64,000 nucleotides of DNA from Niveispirillum sp. SYP-B3756 (GCF_009495745.1 NZ_WIDQ01000004.1:186001-250000); one strand, 5' to 3'; counted from the first letter of the stretch, positions 21,799 through 31,159 are shown. Notes: a model not told the origin generated them from the letters alone. A program made the numbers and translations.

Positions 21799-23106
21799 TC
21801 ACACCGCCACCGGCAATTGCGAGGGTGGGCGACGCCAGGTGATACTATCGAACCCGCCGCAGGCCGCACAGACGGCGTGCCATTCCTCATGCGCGGTGCC
21901 GCAATTGCCACAGGCCCAGCCGGCATCGGCGTCGGCATTGGCGATGCGGGCCAGCCAGTCGCGCGCCTGCGGGCCATCGCCATGTTCGGCGCGCGCCAGT
22001 TCGGCATAAAGCCGATAGGTGGCGGCACTGGGTTCCACCGCCTCCGCCTCTTTCAGGTGGCTGCGCGCCACGCCCCACAGGCGGGCGGCGATGGCCGCCT
22101 TTGCCAGGGCGCGGTGGGCATCGGGCGATTGCGGGGAAAGCGCCAACAGCCCCTCATACCGTTTCACCAGATCCAGCGGGGTCTGTTTGGGCGACACCTC
22201 CCCCCAGGCGGCGGCCAGATCGGGGTGGGGGGCGATGCGCCAGGCCTGTTCCAGCACCTTGGTGGCCTTGGAATGCTGGCCGGCGGCGGCGCGCAGCCGA
22301 GCCAGTTGGGCGGCGGCTGGCACGCGGGCAGGGTCCAGGTCAAACGCCGTCTGCGCTGCCTGCAAGGCCGCATCGGGCCGACCGGATGTGTCGGCGGCGC
22401 GGCTTTCTTCCACCAGCAGGGCGCTGCGGCGCTGGCGGGCATCGTCTTTACCCAGCGCCTTGGTCTTCTGTGCCTTGGCCAGGGCATTGTCGGCTTCCAG
22501 CCAGTTGCCGCTGGCCGCTTCCAGTTCGGCCAAGGCAGCGGCGGGCCATTGTGCCTTGGGCTGCAACGCCTGGGCCTGACGGGCATATTCAAGCGCGGTG
22601 GCGCGGTCGCCGCGCTTCATCGCCTGGGTCAGCAAGCCGCGCAGACCCAGAAATTCCGTTTCCTTGCGTTCCAGCATTGCCTTGAAATAGCGGCTGGCCG
22701 CCTGTTCATCGCCTTGAAGCTGGGCCGCCTGGGCCGACAGCAGCAGGGTCAGCGGCGGTTCATGCAGCAGGCTTTCCGCCTTGGCGGCATAGCGCTTGGC
22801 TGCTTCCGCATCGCCGGCAGCCACGGCCACCATACCCTGTGTCAGGGCGCGATAGCCCTGTTCGCGCTTCTTCGTATTGCGTCGCCGTCCCAGCGCCCCC
22901 GGCCCCCGGCGCAGCGCCAGCCACAGGCGGTAGGAGAGTGCCGTTAAGGCCAGCAGCACCAGCAGCACGGCCAGGGCCGCCGCCACCGGCATATCAATAT
23001 TATAGCCCAGCCATTCCACCGACAGCCGACCGGGGCGCTGGCTGATCCAGACGGCGGCGGCCACCAGGATACCCAGCTTGATGAACAGGAAGATGGCTTT
23101 CCTCAT
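21799..23106 (-). CDS. HemY-type TPR membrane protein
   Basis: 435 residues. Two N-terminal transmembrane helices (residues about 5-20 and 39-62), then the HemY_N region and TPR helices through residue ~400. The C-terminal tail carries CGNCGTAHEEWHAVCAACG, a CxxC..CxxC zinc-ribbon-like module. In alphaproteobacteria this gene follows hemC-hemD, and the family is linked to haem synthesis or envelope assembly, but its activity is not established. It should not be confused with the protoporphyrinogen oxidase also called HemY. The ATG overlaps the previous stop (ATGA), so it is translationally coupled to the Mic60-like gene. Confidence 0.85.
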   Translation of the reverse strand: MRKAIFLFIKLGILVAAAVWISQRPGRLSVEWLGYNIDMPVAAALAVLLVLLALTALSYRLWLALRRGPGALGRRRNTKKREQGYRALTQGMVAVAAGDAEAAKRYAAKAESLLHEPPLTLLLSAQAAQLQGDEQAASRYFKAMLERKETEFLGLRGLLTQAMKRGDRATALEYARQAQALQPKAQWPAAALAELEAASGNWLEADNALAKAQKTKALGKDDARQRRSALLVEESRAADTSGRPDAALQAAQTAFDLDPARVPAAAQLARLRAAAGQHSKATKVLEQAWRIAPHPDLAAAWGEVSPKQTPLDLVKRYEGLLALSPQSPDAHRALAKAAIAARLWGVARSHLKEAEAVEPSAATYRLYAELARAEHGDGPQARDWLARIANADADAGWACGNCGTAHEEWHAVCAACGGFDSITWRRPPSQLPVAV

Positions 23107-24578
23107 GGCCGCACCTGCCCGTTGGCACCGGCATCGCCGGACAGGCGGGCAAGCGCCAGATCGGCCAGCGCCTGGGCGGCGGCTTCGGCGGCGACGCGGG
23201 CACGGGCCTGCGCCAGCCAGGGGGCGGCCTTTTCCGCCGCCGGGCCGGCCAACATCTCCATCTCCGTCACCGCCTTGGCGATGGCACCGTCATTCAAGGC
23301 GGCTTCCGCACGGGCCAGGATCGCATCCGCCCCATCGCCCGCCACTTCGCCAGAGGCGCGGCGAATGGTGACGATGCTGGACAGCCGGCCCAGCGCCTGA
23401 TCGGTCCAACTGGCATCGCTGCGGGTGCGGTCGGCGGCCAGGATGGCGGGGGCCAGATCGCGGAACTGCCGGTTCAGCGCTACATCGCTGGCCAGCCCGC
23501 TGTCGGCACTGGCCGACAGGGGCGCCAGCGTGGCCGCCAGATCGGGATGATCGCGGGTAAGCGCCTGCACGGCGCGCAGTTCCTTGGCATAGGGGCGACC
23601 GGCGACAAGGGCCGTCTGCAATTGGCCAATGGCCACCACCAGCCCCTCACCGGCAGACGCCTGTTGTTTGCGCGCTTCCAGCACATCAACCCGCCCGCCC
23701 AATTCTTCCTGCTTCTGGCGCAGATCATTATGCCCGTCATGCAGGCCGGGCAGCAGGGCGGTCAGCTTCTCCAACCCATCCACCCGCTGACCCAGAGTCG
23801 TTACCTGATCGCGTAGGGGGGCGAGTTGCGGTTCCAGGTCCACAGGGGTGCCGGGGGTCTGTGGTGTGGCGGGCGCGTCGGTAGCCACCGGGGCCGGTGC
23901 GGTGGCTGCGGGCAGGGCGGCCAATTGGCGAAGCTGGGCCTCCGCATTGTCCAACCGCTTGGCCAGGGCGGCCACCTGGGCGCGGTCACTTTGCGCATCG
24001 GCGCGCAGGGCGGCGATTTGTGATTCCAGCGGCGTCTGGTCGATGCTGGGCTGCGGGGCGGGGACTGCCAGCGCCATTTCCTGTTGCTGCCAATGGCTGT
24101 AACCGGCCAACCCCAATGCGGCCAATGCCAACAGCAGGGCCGTTCCCCCCAGCAGCCGGCCACCGCGCGGGCGCGGCGGTGGGGTCAGGCTGGGGGCGGG
24201 TTTCGCGGGTGGGGTAGTAGGGGGGGCTGGCCGTTCGGCCTTGTCGTTTCGGTTGTCGGTCACTTCCCGCTCCAGTTCGGCCAGACGGCGGCGTTCGGCT
24301 TCTGTCGGTGATTGTTCGGGGGCGCTGGCGGCATCAATCTCCCCGCGCGTCAGGGTGATGCCATGGGCCGCCGCAGCGGCGGCCAGATCATCGGCGACGG
24401 ATAGGGGGATGAAGCCGCGCTTGCGCCAAAGCTGCACATCTTCTGCGGGCAGGCCCAGCTTGCCGGCCATTGGGCGGATGCCGCCGAATCGTTCAATAAT
24501 GCTGTCGGTGGCGAGGGCGCGGGCCTTTTCCGCCGGGCTGCCGGCAACAGGGGCCTCCCGGTTCATTTCGTCCGCCAT
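23103..24578 (-). CDS. Mic60/mitofilin-like membrane protein with N-terminal HTH-like segment
   Basis: 491 residues. Layout: residues ~24-70 look like a helix-turn-helix (ERFGGIRPMAGKLGL...VQLWRKRGFIPLSV), then a charged/proline-rich linker, one transmembrane helix at ~145-163, a long coiled coil (ESQIAALRADAQSDRAQV...) and a C-terminal helical domain as in alphaproteobacterial Mic60. The position between hemD and hemY is the conserved one for bacterial Mic60. The ribosome site AAGGAGG is very strong. Mic60 shapes intracytoplasmic or inner-membrane folds; the HTH-like part would be cytoplasmic. Confidence 0.8.
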   Translation of the reverse strand: MADEMNREAPVAGSPAEKARALATDSIIERFGGIRPMAGKLGLPAEDVQLWRKRGFIPLSVADDLAAAAAAHGITLTRGEIDAASAPEQSPTEAERRRLAELEREVTDNRNDKAERPAPPTTPPAKPAPSLTPPPRPRGGRLLGGTALLLALAALGLAGYSHWQQQEMALAVPAPQPSIDQTPLESQIAALRADAQSDRAQVAALAKRLDNAEAQLRQLAALPAATAPAPVATDAPATPQTPGTPVDLEPQLAPLRDQVTTLGQRVDGLEKLTALLPGLHDGHNDLRQKQEELGGRVDVLEARKQQASAGEGLVVAIGQLQTALVAGRPYAKELRAVQALTRDHPDLAATLAPLSASADSGLASDVALNRQFRDLAPAILAADRTRSDASWTDQALGRLSSIVTIRRASGEVAGDGADAILARAEAALNDGAIAKAVTEMEMLAGPAAEKAAPWLAQARARVAAEAAAQALADLALARLSGDAGANGQVRP

Positions 24579-24600
24579 TCAACCTCCTTAACACACCGGT

Positions 24601-25320
24601 TCAGGCATCAATGCCGGGCGGCAATAATGCCAACAGATGGGCGGCATCAGGCGATGCCGCAACCTTGATCTCTCCCCATGCCGGGCCTTGGATAGCCTCG
24701 GCGACGGTCTGGCTGATGCACAGGGCAGTCAGCCCTGCCATCACGGGTGCCAGTCCCACCTTTTCCACCAGGGTAACAAAGCAACGCGCCGTGCGGGCGG
24801 AAAAAAGCAGCACATGGCTGACCCGACCATCGGCCAGCGCCGCCATTGTCTGCCCATCCAGCGCCGCTGCCGGTTGGGCGCGATAGGCAATGTGCTGATC
24901 CAGCCGGATGCCATGGGGGTGCAGCAGCCTGGCCAGATCTCCCGCCACATCCTGCCCGCATACATGCAGCAAACGACCGGCCCTGCGCGGCGGTTCCCGC
25001 ACAATCAGGTCAGCCAGGGCATTCACGTCACCCGCAGCGCTAAAAACATCGTGAAAGCCCAATTGGCGGGCCAGATCGGCGGTGCGATCACCGACGCTGT
25101 ACAGCGGCAGGTCACGCCGGGGCGTCAGCCTTGCCAGCGCCCGAACCCCGCTGGGGGAGGTGACAACCAGGGCCGCCACATCCGGCCCAATGGCCAGGGG
25201 GGCATCCAGATACACAATCTCCAGCAGGGGGCAGATCAGCGGCTGATGGCCCAACCGGGTCAGTTGGGCCGCTGTTTCGCTGGCCCCCGGCTCGGGCCGT
25301 GTGACCAGGATGCCGGTCAC
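24601..25320 (-). CDS. hemD: Uroporphyrinogen-III synthase
   Basis: Converts hydroxymethylbilane to uroporphyrinogen III. 239 residues, usual length. The family is poorly conserved, but ILVTRPEPGASETAAQLTRLGH at the N-terminus, VVTSPSGVRALARL, YSVGDRTADLARQLGF and the C-terminal LFSARTARCF...ALCISQTVAEAI follow the HemD pattern. The start is GTG, overlapping the hemC stop (GTGA). The position directly after hemC confirms the call. Confidence 0.9.
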   Translation of the reverse strand: MTGILVTRPEPGASETAAQLTRLGHQPLICPLLEIVYLDAPLAIGPDVAALVVTSPSGVRALARLTPRRDLPLYSVGDRTADLARQLGFHDVFSAAGDVNALADLIVREPPRRAGRLLHVCGQDVAGDLARLLHPHGIRLDQHIAYRAQPAAALDGQTMAALADGRVSHVLLFSARTARCFVTLVEKVGLAPVMAGLTALCISQTVAEAIQGPAWGEIKVAASPDAAHLLALLPPGIDA

Positions 25321-26273
25321 ACCACCGGCCCGTCGGCCACCGCGTTGGGGGCCTGGAAGAAGTCGGATGGCAACTTGGCCTTCAACTCATTCCCGGCATC
25401 CACCCCCATGGAAAGCGCATCGGCCACGGCACCGCTGCGCGCGGTGGTGAACCATTGCTGCCCATCCGGGCGGATCACCAGGGCCTTTACGGTCAGCGCC
25501 TGACCGGAGATCAGCGCCAAGGCGGCGATGGGCGTGCGGCAGGACCCATCCAGCGTGGCCAGCACACCGCGTTCAGCCGCCACACGCGATGCCGTTTCCG
25601 CACAGTTCAGCGCGGTGACATAGGCGTTGGTGCGATCATCATCGATTCGGGTTTCAATGCCGATGGCACCCTGGGCCACGGCGGGCAGCATCACATCCGG
25701 TTCCAGCACGGAGGTGATGCGGTCGGCCAGCCCCAGCCGGCGCACGCCGGCCATGGCCAGCAGCGTGGCATCGACATGCCCTTCCTCCAGCTTGCGCAGG
25801 CGCGTCTGCACATTGCCGCGAAAGGCGATGACGCGCAGATCGGGCCGGCGCATCAGCACCAGCGCCTGCCGGCGCAGGCTGGCCGTGCCCACCAGGGCAC
25901 CGGCGGGCAGATCATCCAGCGTGGCGGCCTTGGGGCTGATCCAGCCATCGCGGTGGTCTTCGCGGGGCAGCAGCGCCGTGATGGCCAAGCCATCGGGCAG
26001 CCAGGTCGGCACATCCTTCATGGAATGCACGGCCAGATCGACGCGCCCATCCAGCAGCGCTTCCTCGATCTCCTTCGTGAACAGGCCCTTGCCGCCGGCC
26101 GCCATCAAGGTGCGGTCCTGGATGCGGTCGCCCTCTGTCTTGAAGGTGACGATCTCAACGGCGTCAGGGGCCGCCAGTTCGGGGAAGCGCGCGGCCAGAC
26201 GGTCGCGGGTTTCGTGGGCTTGCGCCAGCGCCAGCGGGCTGCCGCGCGTGCCGATGCGGAGTAGGGCTGTCAT
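25317..26273 (-). CDS. hemC: Porphobilinogen deaminase (hydroxymethylbilane synthase)
   Basis: Polymerises four porphobilinogens into hydroxymethylbilane. 318 residues. Clear motifs: RIGTRGSPLALAQA at the N-terminus, HSMKDVPTWLPDGL, VGTASLRRQA, RGNVQTRLRKLEEG, and the dipyrromethane-cofactor cysteine in LDGSCRTPIAALAL. ATG at 26273 is divergent from tsaD, a widely conserved alphaproteobacterial arrangement. First gene of a hemC-hemD-mic60-hemY transcription unit. Confidence 0.97.
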   Translation of the reverse strand: MTALLRIGTRGSPLALAQAHETRDRLAARFPELAAPDAVEIVTFKTEGDRIQDRTLMAAGGKGLFTKEIEEALLDGRVDLAVHSMKDVPTWLPDGLAITALLPREDHRDGWISPKAATLDDLPAGALVGTASLRRQALVLMRRPDLRVIAFRGNVQTRLRKLEEGHVDATLLAMAGVRRLGLADRITSVLEPDVMLPAVAQGAIGIETRIDDDRTNAYVTALNCAETASRVAAERGVLATLDGSCRTPIAALALISGQALTVKALVIRPDGQQWFTTARSGAVADALSMGVDAGNELKAKLPSDFFQAPNAVADGPVV

Positions 26274-26353
26274 ACCCGCTTCAATATCCTTGAATGGCTT
26301 CGCTGGGAAGCCTCCCTTGCCGTGGCCGCGCCATGCGACTAGCTTGCCTGCCC

Positions 26354-27418
26354 ATGATCATACTCGGAATTGAAACAAGCTGCGATGAAACCGCCGCCGC
26401 CATCGTCGCCGCCGATGGCGACGAGGCACCGGGCCGCGTGCTGTCCAATGTGGTGTTGAGCCAGCTTGACGATCACCGCCCCTATGGTGGTGTTGTGCCG
26501 GAAATCGCCGCCCGCGCCCATTTGCAACACCTGGATCGGCTGATCCGCCAGGCCCTGGACGAGGCCGGCATGGGGCTGGATGGCATCGACGGCATCGCCG
26601 CCACCGCTGGGCCCGGCCTGATCGGCGGGGTCATGGTGGGGGTGATGACCGCCAAGGCCATTGCCGCCGTGCGCAACCTGCCCTTTGCCGCCGTCAACCA
26701 TCTGGAAGGCCACGCGCTGACGGCGCGGCTGACCAACGGGGTGGCGTTCCCTTTCCTGCTGCTGCTGGTTTCCGGCGGCCATTGCCAGTTGCTGGCGGTG
26801 GAGGGAGTGGGCCGCTATACCCGGCTGGGCACCACCATTGATGATGCGGTGGGCGAGGCGTTTGACAAGGCGGCCAAGCTGATGGGCCTGGGCTATCCCG
26901 GCGGGCCGTTGATGGAACAGGCGGCAAACCGGGCCACCGACCCCAGCCGTTTCCCCCTGCCGGTGCCGATGAAGGGCAGGCCGGATTGCAATTTCAGCTT
27001 TTCCGGCCTGAAAACGGCAGTGCGTCGGCATGTGGAAGTACTGGGTAATGCGGCCAGCGATGCCGACATGGAAGACCTTGCCGCCTCTTTCCACATTGCC
27101 GTCGGGGACAGCCTGATCGACCGTTGTGACCGGGCGATGAAGCTGTTCCGCGAGCAATGGCCGGACGGGCGGACGCTGGTGGTGGCCGGCGGGGTGGCCG
27201 CCAACCAGATCTTGCGGGCACGGCTGACCAAGCTGTGTGCCAAGCGGAAGTTCGACTTCGTGGCCCCGCCGTTGAAGCTCTGTACTGACAATGCGGCAAT
27301 GATCGCCTGGGCTGGGCTGGAACGGCTGCGCCTGGGGCTGGTGGATGGCCTGGACTTCGCCCCCCGCCCCCGCTGGCCACTGGACCCGGCTGCGGCGAAG
27401 GCGGGGGCGAAGGCGTAA
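26354..27418 (+). CDS. tsaD: tRNA N6-adenosine threonylcarbamoyltransferase TsaD
   Basis: Catalytic subunit for t6A37 formation in ANN-decoding tRNAs. 354 residues with ATG 26354, giving the standard start [16 protein letters not shown]; in-frame ATGs at 26333 and 26294 are less likely. The iron-binding histidines are His116 and His120 in HLEGH. Other signatures are [40 protein letters not shown] and [13 protein letters not shown]. It converges with the YafQ toxin gene only six bases downstream. Confidence 0.97.
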   Translation: MIILGIETSCDETAAAIVAADGDEAPGRVLSNVVLSQLDDHRPYGGVVPEIAARAHLQHLDRLIRQALDEAGMGLDGIDGIAATAGPGLIGGVMVGVMTAKAIAAVRNLPFAAVNHLEGHALTARLTNGVAFPFLLLLVSGGHCQLLAVEGVGRYTRLGTTIDDAVGEAFDKAAKLMGLGYPGGPLMEQAANRATDPSRFPLPVPMKGRPDCNFSFSGLKTAVRRHVEVLGNAASDADMEDLAASFHIAVGDSLIDRCDRAMKLFREQWPDGRTLVVAGGVAANQILRARLTKLCAKRKFDFVAPPLKLCTDNAAMIAWAGLERLRLGLVDGLDFAPRPRWPLDPAAAKAGAKA

Positions 27419-27424
27419 GCAGGA

Positions 27425-27751
27425 CTATTCGTCGAAAAGATCGGTGTGGGTGCCGGTTCGGGTGAAGATAATTGTTTCTGTGCCGGCGCCCGCTTCAATC
27501 TTGTAGATCAGCAGGAAATCGCCGCCGATATGGCATTCCCGGTAGCCCTGCCAGTTGCCTTTCAACGGGTGGTCAAGCCATTCCTGCCCCAAGGGTCCAT
27601 CATTGGCAATTAGCAACAGAAGTGCCCGCTTCAGCAACGGCATGTCATATCGACCGGAACGGGACAACCTGTCCCAGTCCTTCAGAAATGACTTTGTATA
27701 GTCAGCCCGGCGCGGTGGAAGGGCGCGCTTACTTGCCGCTGTTTTCTTCAA
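27425..27751 (-). CDS. YafQ-family toxin (RelE/ParE superfamily)
   Basis: Probable ribosome-dependent mRNA endonuclease, 108 residues. The core matches YafQ: DYTKSFLKDWDRLSRSG, DHPLKGNWQGYRECHIGGDFLLIYK and the C-terminal FTRTGTHTDLFDE. Counterparts of the YafQ histidines are in DHPL, ECHIGGD and GTHTDLF; the residue after the GGD aspartate is Phe instead of Trp. The assumed start is TTG 27751, overlapping the antitoxin end by 23 bases; there is no nearby ATG and the true start could be slightly inside. Confidence 0.88.
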   Translation of the reverse strand: MKKTAASKRALPPRRADYTKSFLKDWDRLSRSGRYDMPLLKRALLLLIANDGPLGQEWLDHPLKGNWQGYRECHIGGDFLLIYKIEAGAGTETIIFTRTGTHTDLFDE

Positions 27752-28007
27752 GATCGGCGATCAGGCTGTTGGCGTCACTGAATCGGGCGCTGTGTTGACG
27801 CAGAATTTCCTCTGCTTCCGCCATCGCCTGCTGTGTCTCTGCGTTTGGTACCTTCAACGGAAAAGGCAGGGCCTTTTCCACAGCGACGCGGCGCAGGAAG
27901 ACCCGCACCGCGTCGGACACACTCAATCCCATGGCGGCCAACGCTTCGGTCGCTTGGGCCTTCGTCTCTTCGTCCACGCGCACATGGACCATGCTGGTCG
28001 CAGGCAT
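27729..28007 (-). CDS. RelB/DinJ-family antitoxin
   Basis: 92 residues. The N-terminal ribbon-helix-helix TSMVHVRVDEETKAQATEALAAMGLSVSDAVRVFLRRV is the DNA-binding and dimerisation part; the C-terminal helix neutralises the toxin. A strong GAGGAGA ribosome site precedes the ATG. Antitoxin first, toxin second with overlap is the standard order. An imperfect palindrome at 28027-28045 just upstream is the likely operator for autorepression by the complex. Confidence 0.9.
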   Translation of the reverse strand: MPATSMVHVRVDEETKAQATEALAAMGLSVSDAVRVFLRRVAVEKALPFPLKVPNAETQQAMAEAEEILRQHSARFSDANSLIADLEENSGK

Positions 28008-28026
28008 GTGATGATCTCCTCAAGGC

Positions 28027-28045
28027 TGAGATACAATGTGTCTCA
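28027..28045. promoter_or_regulatory. Likely operator of the dinJ-yafQ-type operon
   Basis: Nineteen-base inverted repeat with 9-base arms around a single A and one mismatch (TGAGATACA / TGTGTCTCA). It is centred about 29 bases upstream of the antitoxin start, where ribbon-helix-helix antitoxins usually bind. Confidence 0.55.
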
Positions 28046-28084
28046 CAGTGAGGGGATAAACAAGGGGGACCGGGGGCCCTTTGC

Positions 28085-29860
28085 TCAATCCCCCACCGCC
28101 ACCCCATCCCGCCTTGGATCAGCGCCGCCCTGCCAGCCTTGCGCGGTCCAGCGGATGGCGTGGACGCCGCTATTGATGGCTTCGCGTTTCACCACATGCC
28201 CCATGCCGGCCAGCGCTTCGGCCAGCCGGTCGGCCTGGGGCAGTGATTCGATCTGGGTAGCCCCGTTACGGTTCAGCAGGATGGGCAGGTTCACCGCCTG
28301 CTGCGGGTCCAGCCCCCAATCCAGCATGGCCACCAGCGCCTGGGCGACATAGCCGATGATGGCCGTGCCACCGGGGGAGCCGACGGCCACCACGGGGCGG
28401 CCCTGTGCATCGAATACCACCATCGGCGACATGGAAGAACGCGGCCGGCGACCGGGGCCGACCGCGCCTGAAACCGGTATACCATCTTTCACCGGCACAA
28501 AGGCGAAATCGGTCAATTCGTTGTTCAGCACCATGCCGGCGGCCACCAGACCGGAGCCAAAGGCGAATTCCACCGAATTGGTCATGGAGACCATCCGCCC
28601 CTCATCATCCACAATGGAAATATGGGTGGTGGAGGGGATATCCAGCCCGATTCCCACCGGGCGCGACAGGGCACCCTGGCGGGTGGGCGGTTTGCCGGGC
28701 GGCACCTTGCCCGTTGCCGCATGGGCGGGGTCGATGCCGCGCGCCCGTTCAGCCAGATAGGCTTTGTCCAGCAGGCCCTTGATCGGCACGGCCACATGAT
28801 CCGGGTCGCCGATATAGGCCTCGCGGTCGGCATGGGCGCGCCGGCTGGCCTCCAGCAGCAGGTGCCAGGCCTCCGGGCTGTCCTTGCCCATGGCCTTCAG
28901 ATCATGCGGGGCCAGCAGGGTCAGGATTTGCAGCACGGCGATGCCGCCACCCGACGGCGGCCCCATGCCGCACACCTTCCAGACCCGATAGGCGACACAA
29001 ACGGCATCGCGCTCGGCAGCCTTATAGCTGGCGAAATCATCCAGGCTCAGCACTGGCGGGCCGTTCGGCCCTGCGACTTCCTTCAAATGGGCGACGATTT
29101 CCTGAGCGATGGGGCCGCGATAGAACGCCTCCGGCCCGGCCTTGGCCAGTAGGCGCAGGGTGGTCAATTGGCCGGGAACGGCGAAGATTTCCCCCAGCGC
29201 CGGGGCGCCGGCCCCGTTGCGATAGAAGACCTGCTGCATGTCGGTGCTGGTGGCCAGCATCTTCTGCCATTCGCCCAGCACCGTCACCATGCGCGGCTGG
29301 GCGGGCACGCCGGCTTCCGCCAGCCGGATCGCCGGCTCGAACAGTTTGGCCCAGGGTAGCTTGCCATGGGCGGCGTGGGCTTGGGCCATCATCGCCACCA
29401 GCCCGGGTACGCCCACCGCCCGCCCGCCCTTCAGTGCGGTGGGGAAGGGCAGCGGCTTGCCATCCGGGCCGATGAACAGGTCCGGCGTCACGGCGGCCCC
29501 CGCCGTTTCCCGCCCGTCATAGCTGGTGACCTTGCCCCCCGGTTCCGCCAGCACCATGAAACCACCGCCGCCCAGGCCGGAGGATTGCGGTTCCACCAGA
29601 CCCAGTACCAGTTCGGTGGCAATGGCCGCATCCACGGCACTGCCGCCCTGGCGCAACATCTCCTGCCCCGCCGCCGCCGCCAGCGGGTTAGCCGCCACCA
29701 CCATATGGTGGTGGGCAGTGACCAGTTGTTTGGCGGTCTGCCGGCTGGCCGGCTCCGGGGCCAGTTGGGCCAATGCCGGCCCGGCCAGCAGGGCCACGAA
29801 AGCCAGACCGGTGAGCAGGCGGCGGGTCAGCCGCGCAGGGGAGGGGAAAGTGGATTGCAT
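28085..29860 (-). CDS. ggt: Gamma-glutamyltransferase / glutathione hydrolase proenzyme
   Basis: Periplasmic N-terminal-nucleophile hydrolase cleaving gamma-glutamyl bonds, mainly glutathione. 591 residues from ATG 29860; an in-frame upstream start at 29905 adds 15 residues before the signal peptide and is less likely. Signal peptide: LLTGLAFVALLAGPALA-QL. Self-cleavage is expected before Thr411 in STTHISIVDD, which becomes the nucleophile of the small subunit. Other motifs: SSGLGGGGFMV, YDGRETA, GPPSGGGIAVLQ, SPGGTAIIGYV and RRPRSSMSP. It follows the toxin-antitoxin pair on the same strand but has its own signals. Confidence 0.95.
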   Translation of the reverse strand: MQSTFPSPARLTRRLLTGLAFVALLAGPALAQLAPEPASRQTAKQLVTAHHHMVVAANPLAAAAGQEMLRQGGSAVDAAIATELVLGLVEPQSSGLGGGGFMVLAEPGGKVTSYDGRETAGAAVTPDLFIGPDGKPLPFPTALKGGRAVGVPGLVAMMAQAHAAHGKLPWAKLFEPAIRLAEAGVPAQPRMVTVLGEWQKMLATSTDMQQVFYRNGAGAPALGEIFAVPGQLTTLRLLAKAGPEAFYRGPIAQEIVAHLKEVAGPNGPPVLSLDDFASYKAAERDAVCVAYRVWKVCGMGPPSGGGIAVLQILTLLAPHDLKAMGKDSPEAWHLLLEASRRAHADREAYIGDPDHVAVPIKGLLDKAYLAERARGIDPAHAATGKVPPGKPPTRQGALSRPVGIGLDIPSTTHISIVDDEGRMVSMTNSVEFAFGSGLVAAGMVLNNELTDFAFVPVKDGIPVSGAVGPGRRPRSSMSPMVVFDAQGRPVVAVGSPGGTAIIGYVAQALVAMLDWGLDPQQAVNLPILLNRNGATQIESLPQADRLAEALAGMGHVVKREAINSGVHAIRWTAQGWQGGADPRRDGVAVGD

Positions 29861-30011
29861 CAGCCGTCCCAAGGTTGGGCCGGCCAGGGCCGGCGGAGGG
29901 GCCATGGCCCATGGTCACCCGGACCGCAACGCATTTGCAACATGGGGATGCTGCGGACGCATATTTTTTCCAGCCCCGACTCGGGAGGTCACGCCGCTAT
30001 GCCCGACAACC

Positions 30012-30051
30012 GAAAAAGATAAGGGGCGCCATCCATGGGATGGCGCCCCTT
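30012..30051 (-). terminator. Terminator of the cold-shock gene
   Basis: Perfect 14-bp stem (30021-30034 with 30038-30051) and 3-base loop, followed on the minus strand by ATCTTTTT. Lies about 70 bases after the stop of the cold-shock gene. Confidence 0.9.
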
Positions 30052-30119
30052 ACCTGACTTTAAGCACGCTAACGCAGAGCGTCAGGCCCGAAAGCCTGCT
30101 GAAATGCCCGAGACCAAGC

Positions 30120-30719
30120 TCAGAGGATTTCCACGCGGTTGGCCTGCGGACCCTTCTGACCCATGCTGGTGTGCAGACGGACGCGCTGTTCCGGCGTCAG
30201 AGCCCGCACGCCCGAGCGTTCCAGAGCGGTGATGTGGACGAACACGTCCTTCCCGCCGCCATCCGGGGTCACGAAACCGAAGCCCTTGTCGGCGGAGAAG
30301 AACTTCACCACGCCTTCGATGGTTTCGGTCGGGCCGTTGTCGAAGGAACGGGCAACGCGCGGGGCGCGCGGGGCGTCGCCATAGCGGTCGCCGCCGAAAC
30401 GGTCCCCACCGCCGAAGCGATCACCACCCGGACCACCCGGCGAACGGCGCGGGGCCGCAGCGGTGGAGGTGTCGACATTGTGGATCGAGGCCACCTGCGG
30501 ACCCTTCTGGCCCTGGGACAGGTCGCAGACGATGGTGGTGCCATCGGCCAGCGCATCATGGCCAACGGACTGAACGACCGAGGCATGAAGGAAGGCGTCG
30601 GGCGACCCGTCAGACAGGGTCACGAAGCCGAAGCCCTTCGTGGGGTTGTACCATTTAACCGTAGCGGTGACGCTACGACGGGTGATCTGCGGGCTCTGCG
30701 GAGAACGGCGCTCGTACAT
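30120..30719 (-). CDS. Cold-shock protein with two cold-shock domains
   Basis: 199 residues: domain 1 at about 15-80 (TATVKWYNPTKGFGFVTL...DAFLH), a glycine/arginine-rich linker at ~88-125 (GGPGGDRFGGGDRFGGDRYG), and domain 2 at ~131-199 (EGVVKFFSADKGFGFVTP...DVFVH). The RNP1 (KGFGFV) and RNP2 (D.F.H) motifs are intact in both. Double-domain CspA relatives of this size are characteristic of alphaproteobacteria and act as single-stranded nucleic-acid chaperones. The upstream region of more than 200 bases without a gene suits a long 5' leader. Confidence 0.95.
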   Translation of the reverse strand: MYERRSPQSPQITRRSVTATVKWYNPTKGFGFVTLSDGSPDAFLHASVVQSVGHDALADGTTIVCDLSQGQKGPQVASIHNVDTSTAAAPRRSPGGPGGDRFGGGDRFGGDRYGDAPRAPRVARSFDNGPTETIEGVVKFFSADKGFGFVTPDGGGKDVFVHITALERSGVRALTPEQRVRLHTSMGQKGPQANRVEIL

Positions 30720-31159
30720 GTGGTCTCGAACTCGACTGTCGAAATTGTCAGGAACTTCACCGGGTGACCGGCTGCAAGGACAGTACCCGCTTCTGCGCCG
30801 AACGGAAAGAACATCCGCAAGGCACCAATCGAGCAGCCACCCCGAGATAGAACTTACACCGTCTATCCGGCGGATGCACGAGGAAAGCCGCGCCTAACGC
30901 GGAAGAATAGCCCCTTAAAACGCTGCCGCATTCATACGCGTGCGGTGGGCTGGCCGGGGAAAACGGTTGCAGCAAATATGGTTAAAGTAACCTTACCATC
31001 ACTTGTGGCTGGATCGGCCTTCGGCTTCTATTACCAGTATATGACGGCCAAAAAGGTTAATCCGTTGCCCTGCGGCCACACCAAAGACTGTTTCGCGCGG
31101 CGCGTCGAAAGGGTAATGTGTGGGCCGAACCGCTTCCAGGATAACGAAACTCTGCCCGC
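30720..31159. other. Long leader/promoter region between cold-shock gene and methyltransferase gene
   Basis: About 440 bases, no gene accepted. It is expected to include a long 5' leader of the cold-shock mRNA on the minus strand. A short inverted repeat GGTTA-AAG-TAACC is at 30980-30992; on the minus strand it overlaps TTTAACCAT, which looks like a CtrA half-site. Both are suggestive only. An ORF across 30945-31346 has no protein-like character. Confidence 0.4.
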
